The notes: a model not told the origin generated them from the sequence alone. A stretch of DNA of 64,000 bases from Bradyrhizobium frederickii (GCF_004570865.1 NZ_SPQS01000010.1:62001-126000); one strand, 5' to 3'. Positions 52,857-61,858 are shown, numbered from the stretch's first letter. Numbers and translations: made by a program.

Positions 52857-53507
52857 TCATGCACTGGCCGCGATGCTGGCGGGGGCGTCGACGTCGGCCG
52901 GCCGCCAGTCCATCGACACGAAGCCGGGCGCGGCTTCCACCCGCTTCAGCCAGTCCCGGATCGCCGGGAAGGTCGAAAGATCGAAGTCGCAGCGGTCGGC
53001 CAGGTGGGTGTAGCCGTACAGCGCGATGTCGGCGACCGTGAGCTGGCGCGCGGCGAAATAGGCGTTGGTCCTCAGGTGATTCTCCATCACCTGAAGCGCG
53101 CCATAGCCGCGCTCCATCCAGTCCTCCAGCGAATGGGTTTGCAGGTCGCGGCCGCCCTTGACCAGCGACAGCCAGAAATAGGCGGCACCGATATTCGGCT
53201 CGAGCGCGTGCTGCTCGAAGAACATCCATTGCAGCGCCTCGGCGCGGTCGATGCGATTCTCGGGCGCAAGCGGGGTGCCGACGGCGACGTACCAGAGGAT
53301 GGCGTTGGACTCGGCGAGATAACGGTCGTCGCCAACCTCCAGCAGCGGCACCTGTCCCGACGGGTTCTTGCTCAGAAAGTCCGGGGTGCGGCTCTCGCCG
53401 CGCAGAATGTCCACCTCGATCGCTTCGTAAGGCAGGTTGAGCAGCGCCAGCGCAAGGCGGACCTTGTAGCTGTTGCCCGAGCGTTGCATCGAATAGAGCT
53501 TGTACAT
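52857..53507 (-). CDS. Glutathione S-transferase family protein
   Basis: A 216-residue GST: N-terminal thioredoxin fold with MYKLYSMQRSGNSYKVRLALALLNLPYE (Ser at the active position), then NPSGQVPLLEVGDDRYLAESNAILWYVA (glutathione-binding), and a helical domain (FAARQLTVADIALYGYTHLADRC). The match to the YfcG/Ure2p-like bacterial group is approximate. ATG 53507 was chosen because the longer frame adds an unrelated stretch. Unrelated in sequence class to the GST at 45991. Confidence 0.9.
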   Translation of the reverse strand: MYKLYSMQRSGNSYKVRLALALLNLPYEAIEVDILRGESRTPDFLSKNPSGQVPLLEVGDDRYLAESNAILWYVAVGTPLAPENRIDRAEALQWMFFEQHALEPNIGAAYFWLSLVKGGRDLQTHSLEDWMERGYGALQVMENHLRTNAYFAARQLTVADIALYGYTHLADRCDFDLSTFPAIRDWLKRVEAAPGFVSMDWRPADVDAPASIAASA

Positions 53508-53771
53508 TCTGGAGTTCGATTCCGAAAGACGGGAGACGCGGCGCTCGTTGCCCCGCAGCGCGGCTAAACAATGATGCCGATGCGAATCCGCCGCAAGGGT
53601 CAGCCGATAGAAAAACTCGAAAACCCTACCGCATTGCAATGCGGCGGAAGATCATTTCCGCGTGGCCATGCAAATCAGTTCACGCTTGCGTCAACGCGAG
53701 GGCGCATCTTCGCGCGCGTTTGTGTGAATGGCTGAGCGGCAGTGATAAGGGCGCTGAAATCTGCCATCGTG

Positions 53772-53925
53772 ATGGCCGGGCTTGACCCGGCCATCCACGT
53801 CTTCAACCGCGGCACGAGGAACGTGGGTGCCTTAGGACCCGGGTCACGCCAAGGTTGCGCCGGCCACTTGGTGTCGGGCCGGCGAAGCTCCAGCGAAGAT
53901 GGCAAGCCCGGGCATCATGACCTTC
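53772..53925. repeat. Palindromic repeat, family G, long form
   Basis: ATGGCCGGGCTTGACCCGGCCATCCACGTCTT at the left, then GACCCGGGTCACGCC, TTGGTGTCGGGCCGGCGAAG and ATGGCAAGCCCGGGCATCATGA. It takes up part of the 658-bp gap 53508-54165; I see no gene in the remainder. Confidence 0.8.
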
Positions 53926-54122
53926 TGCTCGATCGTGAACGGCCTGAAATTGCTCCGAGGACAAGCCTTGCCGGATATGAGGGGTTTGCGCGGCATGTTT
54001 GCGGAAAATTGCGGGAATCCTGCCTCGACCCGCTCCAGATCCGTAAACTTTCTCGGATCGGGCCGAAGTTTCTTGCGGTGCAGCGGCTCACGTTTTAGGG
54101 TGGCTGCATTCCCACAATCGGA

Positions 54123-54147
54123 GTCGTGAAGCGAATGGTTTCACGAC
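54123..54147 (+). promoter_or_regulatory. Leader hairpin before the aspartate aminotransferase gene
   Basis: Arms GTCGTGAA (54123-54130) and TTCACGAC (54140-54147), 9-nt loop, ending 8 bp before the GGAG ribosome site. It could affect translation or be an operator. Confidence 0.4.
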
Positions 54148-54165
54148 GCTTGTCAGGAGATGACG

Positions 54166-55368
54166 ATGTCCTTCCTTGCCGCTGCGCTCGACCGTGTGAA
54201 GCCGTCCGCGACCATCGCGGTCACGGATAAAGCACGCGCGCTGAAAGCGGCGGGCCGCAATGTCATCGGCCTCGGCGCCGGCGAGCCCGACTTCGACACG
54301 CCCGCCAACATCAAGCTGGCGGCGATCCGCGCCATCGAAGCCGGCAAGACCAAGTACACCGCGGTCGACGGCATTCCCGAGCTGAAGGAGGCGATCATCG
54401 CCAAGTTTCAGCGCGAGAACGGCGTCACCTACAAGCCGAACCAGATCATCGTCGGCACCGGCGGCAAGCAGGTGCTCTACAACGCACTGATGGCCACCAT
54501 CAATCCGGGCGACGAGGTGATCATTCCCGCGCCGTATTGGGTCAGCTATCCCGAGATGGTGGCGCTCGCCGGCGGCGAGCCGGTGCCGGTGGTCTGCACC
54601 GCCGCGGCCGGTTTCAAGCTGCAGGCCGAGGCGCTCGAGCGCGCGATTACGCCGAAGACCAAATGGGTGATCCTGTGCTCGCCGTCGAACCCGACGGGAG
54701 CCGCCTACACGCGTTCGGAACTGAAGGCGCTCACCGACGTGCTGGTGAAGCATCCCCATGTCTGGGTGATGACCGACGACATGTACGAGCACCTCGTCTA
54801 TGACGACTTCCAGTTCACTACGGTCGCGCAAGTGGAGCCGAAGCTCTACGACCGCACCCTCACCGTGAACGGCGTGTCGAAGGCCTATTGCATGACCGGC
54901 TGGCGGATCGGCTATGCCGGCGGCCCGGCGCAGCTGATCAAGGCGATGTCGACGATCCAGTCGCAGTCGACCTCGAACCCGTGCTCGATCGCGCAATGGG
55001 CCTCGGTCGAGGCGCTGAACGGTCCGCAGGACTTCATCCCCGCCAACAACAAGATGTTCAAGGAGCGGCGCGACCTCGTCGTCTCCATGCTCAACCAGGC
55101 CAAGGGGATCGAGTGCCCGCGTCCCGAGGGCGCCTTCTACGTCTATCCGTCCTGCGCCGGCACGATCGGCAAGACCGCGCCGTCGGGCAAGGTGATCGGC
55201 AATGACGAGGACTTCGTCACCGAGCTGCTCGAGACCGAGGGCGTCGCGGTGGTGCAGGGTTCGGCCTTCGGCCTCGGACCTGCGTTCCGCATCTCCTATG
55301 CGACCAAGACGTCGGACCTCGAAGACGCCTGCAAGCGCATCCAGCGCTTCTGCGGCAATCTGCGGTAA
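54166..55368 (+). CDS. aatA: Aspartate aminotransferase (class I, PLP-dependent)
   Basis: A 400-residue PLP fold type I enzyme transferring the amino group between aspartate and 2-oxoglutarate, subgroup I-beta type of Rhizobiales (AatA). Typical parts: GLGAGEPDFDTP, KYTAVDGIPELKEAI, the SPSNPTGAAY motif, DDMYEHLVYD and the Schiff-base lysine in VNGVSKAYCMTGWRIGYAGG (about residue 240). The C-terminal arginine binding the substrate carboxylate is in PAFRISYA. ATG 54166 with GGAG 6 nt upstream was preferred over ATG 54160. The 5' leader has an 8-bp hairpin. Confidence 0.94.
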   Translation: MSFLAAALDRVKPSATIAVTDKARALKAAGRNVIGLGAGEPDFDTPANIKLAAIRAIEAGKTKYTAVDGIPELKEAIIAKFQRENGVTYKPNQIIVGTGGKQVLYNALMATINPGDEVIIPAPYWVSYPEMVALAGGEPVPVVCTAAAGFKLQAEALERAITPKTKWVILCSPSNPTGAAYTRSELKALTDVLVKHPHVWVMTDDMYEHLVYDDFQFTTVAQVEPKLYDRTLTVNGVSKAYCMTGWRIGYAGGPAQLIKAMSTIQSQSTSNPCSIAQWASVEALNGPQDFIPANNKMFKERRDLVVSMLNQAKGIECPRPEGAFYVYPSCAGTIGKTAPSGKVIGNDEDFVTELLETEGVAVVQGSAFGLGPAFRISYATKTSDLEDACKRIQRFCGNLR

Positions 55369-55438
55369 GCCTGTCGCGGCAATCGGTGTCCTCTTCTCGC
55401 TCTTGTGGGATGGGAGTTCTCTCCGCGAGTCTGGAATC

Positions 55439-55580
55439 GTAGGGTGGGCAAAGGCGCACTAGCGCCGTGCCCACCATCTCTCTCGATCGCAAAAACTCTC
55501 TCGATCGCAAAAAATGCGTGGGCACGCTTCCGCCGTCGCTCTTCGAGCTTTGGCGGACAAGTCGCTTTGCCCACCCTACG
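55439..55580. repeat. Palindromic intergenic repeat, family B, with an internal duplication
   Basis: GTAGGGTGGGCAAAGGCGC...GTGCCCACCATC, then CTCTCTCGATCGCAAAAA occurs twice in a row (55478-55512), then GCGTGGGCACGC and TTTGCCCACCCTACG. The copy at 46695 has a single CTCTCGATCGCAAAAA. Confidence 0.9.
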
Positions 55581-55590
55581 ATATCTGCGA

Positions 55591-55615
55591 AAAGGCCCGC
55601 CACCGGCGGGCCTTT
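55591..55615 (+). terminator. Rho-independent terminator after aatA
   Basis: Stem GGCCCGCC/GGCGGGCC (55594-55601 with 55605-55612), loop ACC, flanked by AAA and TTT so that it can work in both directions. It lies 223 bp beyond the aatA stop because a repeat intervenes. Confidence 0.85.
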
Positions 55616-55736
55616 CATTGTTTGCACGCTAATCCCCCGTGCTCGATCTGGCACCTCCAGCACTCTTGTGGCATAGACGCGCAACGCGGGTGGGGCGCTC
55701 TCTCCGCTCGCATCATCATCGCCGGAGATATTTTTC

Positions 55737-56216
55737 ATGCGCCGTTCATTCCTCCTCGCAGGGCTCACCGCCGTCAGCCTCCTTGCCTCCGTCGCGAACA
55801 GTGAAGCGCAGCAGCGGATGGCGCGGGTCGGCGTGCTCGAATGCCGCGGAGGCGCCAGCGTAGGCTTCATCGTGGGATCGGTGACCCATCTCGGCTGCGT
55901 GCTGCGCGCTGATGGCTTGCCCGAGGACCGCTACGTCGCGACGATCCGCAAGGTCGGCCTCGACATCGGCATCACCCAGGAGACGGCCTTGGCCTGGGGT
56001 GTGTTCGCACCGGTTGACCGGCTCGGCCCGGGCGACCTCGCCGGCAATTATGCCGGTGCGCAGGGCAGCGCTTCGGTCGGCGTCGGCCTGGGCGGCAACG
56101 TGCTGGTCGGCGGCTCCAACAATTCGATCGCGCTCCAGCCGCTCAGCGTGCAGGGCCAGGTCGGCCTCAACATCGCCGCCGGCCTCGAGAGCCTGGAACT
56201 CCGCCCGGGGCGTTGA
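55737..56216 (+). CDS. DUF992 secreted protein
   Basis: A 159-residue protein: signal peptide (about 1-24, SFLLAGLTAVSLLASVANSEAQ) and a DUF992 domain, RVGVLECRGGASVGFIVGSVTHLGCVL (two Cys), then IGITQETALAWGVFAP and a glycine-rich end. Typical of Rhizobiales; function unknown. ATG 55737 has CGGAGA upstream. Confidence 0.9.
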   Translation: MRRSFLLAGLTAVSLLASVANSEAQQRMARVGVLECRGGASVGFIVGSVTHLGCVLRADGLPEDRYVATIRKVGLDIGITQETALAWGVFAPVDRLGPGDLAGNYAGAQGSASVGVGLGGNVLVGGSNNSIALQPLSVQGQVGLNIAAGLESLELRPGR

Positions 56217-56239
56217 GCGGCCAGCGGAGCGTGTTTGTT

Positions 56240-56262
56240 CGCCTCTCCCGCCGGGGAGAGGC
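56240..56262. repeat. Short palindrome, family A remnant
   Basis: GCCTCTCCCGCCGGGGAGAGGCGG, the hairpin part of family A, 25 bp after the DUF992 gene. Confidence 0.7.
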
Positions 56263-56414
56263 GGAACACGGACTGCATCAGGCACTATAAGACTTGATCT
56301 AACTGCCGACGCAGCGCAGCGACGTTTGCTGCTTGCCAAATCTCGGGGAGGGGCAGAGCATCTGCGTTTGCCGACCCAATCATGGGCCGAGCTCCACATC
56401 AAAGGAGGCGGCGA

Positions 56415-58463
56415 ATGGGACAAGACGTCAGAAGTCCCCGAGGTCCACGGTGCATCGCGCTGGTGGGCCCTTTCCAAAGCGGTAAAACCACACTTCTCGA
56501 AGCCATATTGGCGCGAACGGGCGCAATCCCGCGCGCCGGCAGCGTCGATGCCGGAACTTCCGTCGGCGACGCCACGCCAGAGGCCCGTCATCACAAGATG
56601 ACCGTCGGGCTGACTGCCGCCACCACGAGTTTCATGGGCGACAGCTACACCTTCCTCGATTGTCCCGGGTCCGTCGAATTCGCCCACGACATGCGCGCCG
56701 CGCTGCCCGCGATCGATGCGGCGATCGTGGTCTGCGAGGCCGACGAGAAGAAGCTGCCGCAGCTTCAGATCATCCTGCGCGAGCTGGAGGAGCTGAAGAT
56801 CCCGCGTTTCCTGTTCCTCAACAAGATCGACCGCGCCAGCCAGCGCATCCGCGAGACGCTCGCGATGCTGCAGCCCGCCTCCCGCGTGCCGCTGGTGCTG
56901 CGCCAGATTCCGATCTGGAAGGACGAACTGATCGAGGGCTTCGTCGATCTCGCGCTGGAGCGCGCCTTCATCTATCGCGAGCACAAAGCCTCCGAGGTGG
57001 TCGCGCTCGAAGGCGGCGATCTCGATCGCGAGAAGGAAGCCCGCTTCTCGATGCTGGAGAAGCTCGCCGATCACGACGATGCGCTGATGGAGCAACTGCT
57101 CGAAGACATCCAGCCGCCGCGCGATGCCGTGTTCGACGATCTCGCCCGCGAATTGCGCGACGGGCTGATCTGTCCGGTGCTGCTCGGCGCCGCCGCGCGC
57201 GAGAACGGCGTGCTGCGCCTGATGAAGGCGCTGCGTCACGAGGCGCCCGGCATCGCCGAGACCGCAAAGCGCCTCGGTGTGCCCGAGACCAAGGACGCGC
57301 TCGGCTATGTGTTCAAGACGCTGCATTCGCAGCATGGCGGAAAGCTGTCGCTGACGCGGCTGCTCGCCGGCCATCTCGACGACGGTGCCACGCTGCAATC
57401 GTCCTCCGGCGGCGTGGGGCGGATCTCAGGCATCCTCGCCGTCAACGGTGCCTACGACACCAAGCGCGCCGCGGCAGATGCCGGCGACACGGTGGCGCTT
57501 GCCAAGCTCGATCCGATCAAGACCGGCGACACGGTCTCGAACGGCAAGGCGCCGCCCGCGGCATTGATCACGATCGAGCCGACGCCGCCGGTGCTCGCGA
57601 TTTCGATCGCGGCCACCGATCGCAAGGACGATGTCAAGCTCGGCCAGGCGATGGCGCGGCTGCACGAGGAGGATCCCTCCCTGGTCGTCGTGCAGAATGC
57701 CCAGACCCACGACACTGTCTTGTGGGGGCAGGGCGAAATGCATTTGCGCGTCGCCGGCGAACGGCTGCGCGACCGCTTCGGCGTCAAGGTCACCTCGCAT
57801 CCGCCCGGGATCGGCTACCAGGAGACGATCCGCAAGTCGATCACCCAGCGCGGGCGTCACAAGAAGCAGTCCGGCGGCCACGGCCAGTTCGGCGATGTCG
57901 TGCTCGACATCAAGCCGCTGCCGCGCGGCGACGGCTTCAGGTTCGCCGAGAAGGTGGTGGGCGGCGCCGTGCCGCGCAACTACATCCCGGCGGTCGAAGA
58001 AGGCGTCGTCGACGGATTGGCGCGCGGTCCGCTCGGCTTCCCCGTCACCGACGTGGAGGTGACGCTGACGGACGGCTCCTATCACAGCGTCGACTCCTCC
58101 GACCTCGCCTTCCGCACGGCGGCGCGGATCGGGCTCAACGAAGGCCTGCCGCAATGCCAGCCGGTGCTGCTGGAGCCGATCCACGTGGTCGAGATCGTCT
58201 GCCCGACCGAAGCCACCGCCAAGATCAACGCGATCCTGTCGGCGCGGCGCGGCCAGATCCTCGGCTTCGACACCCGCGAGGGCTGGAGCGGCTGGGACTG
58301 CGTCCGCGCCATGATGCCGGAAGCCGAGATCGGCGAACTGATCGTGGAGCTGCGCTCGGCCACCGCTGGCGCCGGCAGCTTCACGCGCCAGTTCGATCAC
58401 ATGGCCGAAGTCACCGGCCGCGCCGCCGACCAGATTATCGCCGCGCATCAACACGCGGCGTGA
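56415..58463 (+). CDS. EF-G-like translation factor with divergent switch regions
   Basis: A 682-residue paralogue of elongation factor G. Domain order is that of EF-G: G domain (P-loop GPFQSGKT at 18-25, G4 NKIDR), domain II, domain III (GQGEMHLRV), IV and V (ARRGQILGF). Two changes stand out. The switch II DTPGH motif reads DCPGS (Ser86 for the catalytic His), and the switch I RGITI stretch reads KMTVGL. The true fusA would be with rpsL/rpsG; no such genes are here. ATG 56415 has a perfect AAAGGAGG 6 nt upstream. It might act as a modified translation factor. Confidence 0.9.
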   Translation: MGQDVRSPRGPRCIALVGPFQSGKTTLLEAILARTGAIPRAGSVDAGTSVGDATPEARHHKMTVGLTAATTSFMGDSYTFLDCPGSVEFAHDMRAALPAIDAAIVVCEADEKKLPQLQIILRELEELKIPRFLFLNKIDRASQRIRETLAMLQPASRVPLVLRQIPIWKDELIEGFVDLALERAFIYREHKASEVVALEGGDLDREKEARFSMLEKLADHDDALMEQLLEDIQPPRDAVFDDLARELRDGLICPVLLGAAARENGVLRLMKALRHEAPGIAETAKRLGVPETKDALGYVFKTLHSQHGGKLSLTRLLAGHLDDGATLQSSSGGVGRISGILAVNGAYDTKRAAADAGDTVALAKLDPIKTGDTVSNGKAPPAALITIEPTPPVLAISIAATDRKDDVKLGQAMARLHEEDPSLVVVQNAQTHDTVLWGQGEMHLRVAGERLRDRFGVKVTSHPPGIGYQETIRKSITQRGRHKKQSGGHGQFGDVVLDIKPLPRGDGFRFAEKVVGGAVPRNYIPAVEEGVVDGLARGPLGFPVTDVEVTLTDGSYHSVDSSDLAFRTAARIGLNEGLPQCQPVLLEPIHVVEIVCPTEATAKINAILSARRGQILGFDTREGWSGWDCVRAMMPEAEIGELIVELRSATAGAGSFTRQFDHMAEVTGRAADQIIAAHQHAA

Positions 58464-58474
58464 AGCTGTCGCTC

Positions 58475-58492
58475 GCGCGGTGAGGACCGCGC
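58475..58492 (+). other. Hairpin after the EF-G-like gene
   Basis: GCGCGGT-GAGG-ACCGCGC, 12 bp beyond the stop, with no T run; possible weak terminator. Confidence 0.45.
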
Positions 58493-58506
58493 ATTAAGGG
58501 AGGCAC

Positions 58507-58560
58507 CGCTCTCTCACGCCCTCTCCCCGTTCGTGCGGGGAGAGGGTGGGGTGAGGGGCT
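58507..58560. repeat. Palindromic intergenic repeat, family A
   Basis: GCTCTCTCACGCCCTCTCCCCGTTCGTGCGGGGAGAGGGTGGGGTGAGGGGC. In the gap before the XRE gene. Confidence 0.9.
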
Positions 58561-58606
58561 GCCTCCGCGAGCGCGGCGTCTCAATCAGGCCGGCGCCCAG
58601 ACCACC

Positions 58607-58680
58607 GTCATTGCGAGCGAAGCGATCCCTCCGCGGAGAGACTCTGGATTGCTTCGTCGCAAGAGCGCCTCGCAATGACG
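58607..58680. repeat. Palindromic intergenic repeat, family F (CGTCATTGCGAGCGAAGCGATCC...CGCAATGACG)
   Basis: CGTCATTGCGAGCGAAGCGATCCC and GATTGCTTCGTCGCAAGAGCGCCTCGCAATGACG. A partial copy precedes the element at 45866. Confidence 0.9.
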
Positions 58681-58720
58681 GAGGAGTCAGACGGGCAGCC
58701 ACTTGCGCTCGCCGCTGGAT

Positions 58721-58758
58721 GATGTATTTTGTATCATTGTATACATCTCAGATATCAT
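58721..58758. promoter_or_regulatory. A+T-rich palindromic promoter/operator of the XRE gene
   Basis: GATGTAT (58721-58727) and ATACATC (58741-58747) form an inverted repeat, and TTGTAT (58729) with TATCAT (58753) make a possible -35/-10 pair. The element lies 40-65 bp before the XRE start, a typical autoregulation site. The A+T content is far above the surrounding sequence. Confidence 0.5.
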
Positions 58759-58785
58759 TTATAACTGCTGGTAAGTGAGGCCGCG

Positions 58786-59058
58786 GTGATCACGTCATTC
58801 CAGATGCGGGCAGCTCGCGCGCTGCTCGGCATTGACCAGAAAACCCTGGCCGAGCTTGCCGGTGTGTCGTTGCCGACCATCCAGCGGATGGAGGCCTCGA
58901 CCGGCAATGTGCGTGGCGTGGTCGAGACCCTGATCAAGGTGGTCGAGGCGTTCGAGCGGGCCGGCGTCGAGCTGATCGGCGAGCAGGTTCGCAGCGACAG
59001 CGGCGGGCGTGGCGTTCGCCTGAAGGAGTCCGGACCGCCGCGCCGTGTCGGAGCATGA
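58786..59058 (+). CDS. XRE-family helix-turn-helix regulator
   Basis: A 90-residue protein with one XRE-type HTH (about 5-62: QMRAARALLGIDQKTLAELAGVSLPTIQRMEAS) and a short variable tail (GRGVRLKESGPPRRVGA). The start is GTG 58786 with GTGAGG upstream; ATG 58804 would cut into the first helix. An A+T-rich inverted repeat lies upstream. No toxin, restriction or phage gene is beside it, so the target is unclear. Confidence 0.88.
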   Translation: MITSFQMRAARALLGIDQKTLAELAGVSLPTIQRMEASTGNVRGVVETLIKVVEAFERAGVELIGEQVRSDSGGRGVRLKESGPPRRVGA

Positions 59059-59163
59059 TCGGGGCGTTGATCGTGCTCGGGATCAAGATCGGCTAGCGCA
59101 ACGTCGCAACACGGGACGCACGATGCTTAGGAGCATCGAGGGGCAGCGGAGCAATTTGCTGAG

Positions 59164-60906
59164 ATGAGCATCACAAGCGATCACGCGGGCCGGCTGCACC
59201 AGCCGCGTCAGCCGACCTTTGCCGAACTGTATCTGCCGAAGCTCGTCACCGTCTGGCGTGAAGGCTACGGCCTCGAGGATTTCCGCGCCGACGTCTTCGC
59301 GGGCCTGACGGTTGCGATCGTGGCGCTGCCGCTGTCGATGGCGATCGCGATCGCCTCGGGCGTGACGCCGGACCGCGGCCTCTACACCGCCGTGGTCGGC
59401 GGCTTCATCGCCTCGCTGCTCGGCGGCAGCCGGTTCCAGATCGGCGGCCCCGCCGGCGCGTTCATCGTATTGGTCGCCGCGACCGCGGAGCGCCATGGCG
59501 TCGACGGTGTCGTCCTCGCCACCATGATGGCGGGCCTGTTCCTGATCGCCGCGGGCCTGTTGCGGATCGGCACCTACATCAAATTCATTCCCTATCCGGT
59601 GACGGTCGGCTTCACCGCCGGCATCGCCGTGATCATCTTCGCCAGCCAGCTCCGCGACCTCTCGGGCATCACGCTCGCGGGCAAGGAGCCCAGCGAATTC
59701 GTGCCGAAGCTGCTCGCGCTCGCCGGCGGCCTCGATACCCTCAATCCATCCGCGGTCGCGGTCGCCGTCGTCAGTATCGCCATGATCGCGGCCTTGCGGA
59801 TCTGGCGGCCGTCCTGGCCCGGTATCCTGATCGCGGTCGTGTTCGCGGCCGTCGCGTGCGCGGTGTTCTCGCTGCCGGTCGAGACCATCGGCTCGCGCTT
59901 CGGCGGCATTCCGCGCGAATTGCCCTCGCCAGCCTTGCCCGCGTTCTCGGTTGCGAAGGCGACCGCCGTGCTGCCGGACGCGATCGCGTTCGCGCTGCTG
60001 GCCGCGATCGAATCGCTGCTGTCTGCGGTGGTCGCCGACGGCATGACCGGACGCCGTCACCGCTCCAATTGCGAGCTGGTGGCGCAAGGCGCGGCCAATA
60101 TCGGCTCGGCGCTGTTCGGCGGCATCTGCGTCACCGGCCTGATCGCGCGCACCGCCACCAACATCCGCGCCGGCGCCCGCGGGCCGCTCGCGGGCATGCT
60201 GCACGCGGTCTTCCTGCTGCTGTTCATGCTGATTGCGGCGCCGCTTGCGAGCTACATCCCGCTCGCCGCGCTCGCCTCGGTGCTGGTCGTGGTGGCCTGG
60301 ACCATGGCGGAGAAGCATGAGTTCGGCACTTTGCTGCGCTCGTCATGGGGCGATGCCGTCGTGCTGCTCGCGACCTTCCTGCTGACGATCTTCCGCGACC
60401 TGACCGAAGGCATCCTGGTCGGCTTCGCGCTCGGCGCGGTGCTGTTCATCCATCGCATGGCGGAGATGGCGGGCATCGAGGAACGCACGCCGCTGGCTGC
60501 GGCCGATCGTCCCGACGACGGCAATGGCGACCGCGTTCCCTACGATTCCGCGCTTGCGGTCGACCGCGACGTGCTGGTCTATCGCATCACCGGTGCGTTC
60601 TTCTTCGGCGCGGCCTCCGCGATCGGAGAGGTGCTCGACGCCGTCGCCGACAAGCGCAAGGCCTTTGTGGTCGACTTCGCCGCGGTGCCGTTCCTGGATT
60701 CGACGGCGGCCAATGTGCTCGGCCGCGTCGCCGCCAAGGCGCACCGCGAGGGCATCAAGCTGTTCATCACGGGCGCTTCGCCCGCGGTCCGCCGCGTGCT
60801 GCTCACCCATGGCGTGACGCCGCCGCGTGCGCGCTATCGCACGAGCCTCGAGCGCGCCATCGCCGACATCAAGGGCGGCGCAAGCGCGGAGGCTGCCGCG
60901 AGCTGA
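59164..60906 (+). CDS. SulP-family anion transporter with STAS domain
   Basis: A 580-residue secondary transporter of the SulP/SLC26 group: ten or more membrane helices in residues 35-430 with ADVFAGLTVAIVALPLSMAIAIASGVTPDRGLYTAVV as the family signature, GGPAGAFIVLV, and a cytosolic STAS domain at about 460-565 (VLVYRITGAFFFGAASAIGEV, VVDFAAVPFLDSTAANVL). Substrate may be sulfate or bicarbonate. It starts at ATG 59164. No sulfur or carbonic anhydrase genes are near. Confidence 0.93.
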   Translation: MSITSDHAGRLHQPRQPTFAELYLPKLVTVWREGYGLEDFRADVFAGLTVAIVALPLSMAIAIASGVTPDRGLYTAVVGGFIASLLGGSRFQIGGPAGAFIVLVAATAERHGVDGVVLATMMAGLFLIAAGLLRIGTYIKFIPYPVTVGFTAGIAVIIFASQLRDLSGITLAGKEPSEFVPKLLALAGGLDTLNPSAVAVAVVSIAMIAALRIWRPSWPGILIAVVFAAVACAVFSLPVETIGSRFGGIPRELPSPALPAFSVAKATAVLPDAIAFALLAAIESLLSAVVADGMTGRRHRSNCELVAQGAANIGSALFGGICVTGLIARTATNIRAGARGPLAGMLHAVFLLLFMLIAAPLASYIPLAALASVLVVVAWTMAEKHEFGTLLRSSWGDAVVLLATFLLTIFRDLTEGILVGFALGAVLFIHRMAEMAGIEERTPLAAADRPDDGNGDRVPYDSALAVDRDVLVYRITGAFFFGAASAIGEVLDAVADKRKAFVVDFAAVPFLDSTAANVLGRVAAKAHREGIKLFITGASPAVRRVLLTHGVTPPRARYRTSLERAIADIKGGASAEAAAS

Positions 60907-61018
60907 CGGCACGCCGTTCCCGCGCCGGCCGGCCTGAGCGGCGCTGTGGCGCCCGTGCGCTTGACAGAGCGGGCGCGACGCGAAATGGATCGCTTCGGAA
61001 TACGACCCCGAGGGAAAA

Positions 61019-61858
61019 ATGACCGCGCCCAGGACGCCTGCAGCCTGTCTGATCGGATGGCCGGCCGCGCATTCGCGCTCGCCGCTGATCCATCGTTACT
61101 GGCTGCGCACGCTGGGCATCGAAGGCGGCTACGTCATCGAGGCGGTTCCGCCCGAGGACCTGCGCGATTTCGTGCTGCGGCTGTCGCTGCGCGGCTTCGT
61201 CGGCGCCAACGTCACCATCCCGCACAAGGAGGGTGTGCTGGCGCTGTCGACGCCCGACGCCCGCGCCAGGGCCGTGGGCGCGGCCAACACGCTGTGGTTT
61301 GCCGATGGCGAGCTGCGCTCGACCAATACCGACGTCGAAGGCTTCATTGGCAATCTCGACGCCAGCGCGCCCGGCTGGGAGGCGGCCGAGGAGGCGCTGG
61401 TGCTGGGCGCCGGCGGCTCCTCGCGTGCGGTCGTGTTCGGGTTGCTCGAACGCGGCATCAATCGCGTGCATCTTGCCAATCGCACCGTCGCGCGGGCCGA
61501 GGCGCTGGCAAGGCAGTTCGGGCCCAACGTGCATGCCGTAAAATGGGATGGCATCAACGACGTCCTGCCGCGCGCAAAACTTCTCGTGAACACGACCTCG
61601 CTCGGCATGCACGGCCAGCCGTCACTCGATGTCGATGTCGCGCGCCTGCCGCAGGTGGCCGTCGTTGCCGACCTCGTCTATGTCCCGCTGGTGACGCCGC
61701 TGCTCGCTGCCGCAGCAGCGCGCGGCCTGAGGACCGCCGACGGGCTCGGCATGCTGCTGCATCAGGCGGTGCGCGGCTTCGAACTGTGGTTCGGCCGGAG
61801 GCCCGAGGTCACGGCCGAGCTGCGCGCGTTGGTCGAGGCCGATCTCACAAAGACTTGA
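61019..61858 (+). CDS. aroE: Shikimate dehydrogenase
   Basis: A 279-residue NADPH-dependent enzyme reducing 3-dehydroshikimate in the aromatic amino acid pathway. The substrate motif is GWPAAHSRSPLIH (Ser pair), the catalytic Lys in NVTIPHKEGVLAL (about residue 70) and Asp in STNTDVEGFIGNL (about 106); the nucleotide site is VLGAGGSSRAVVFGL and NRT is the NADPH phosphate-binding loop. ATG 61019 follows GAGGGAAAA. It stands alone between SulP and a secreted protein. Confidence 0.93.
   Translation: MTAPRTPAACLIGWPAAHSRSPLIHRYWLRTLGIEGGYVIEAVPPEDLRDFVLRLSLRGFVGANVTIPHKEGVLALSTPDARARAVGAANTLWFADGELRSTNTDVEGFIGNLDASAPGWEAAEEALVLGAGGSSRAVVFGLLERGINRVHLANRTVARAEALARQFGPNVHAVKWDGINDVLPRAKLLVNTTSLGMHGQPSLDVDVARLPQVAVVADLVYVPLVTPLLAAAAARGLRTADGLGMLLHQAVRGFELWFGRRPEVTAELRALVEADLTKT

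Noticed and set aside
53742..54098. 118-residue plus-strand frame before aatA
   Set aside because: Mostly translated repeat of family G.
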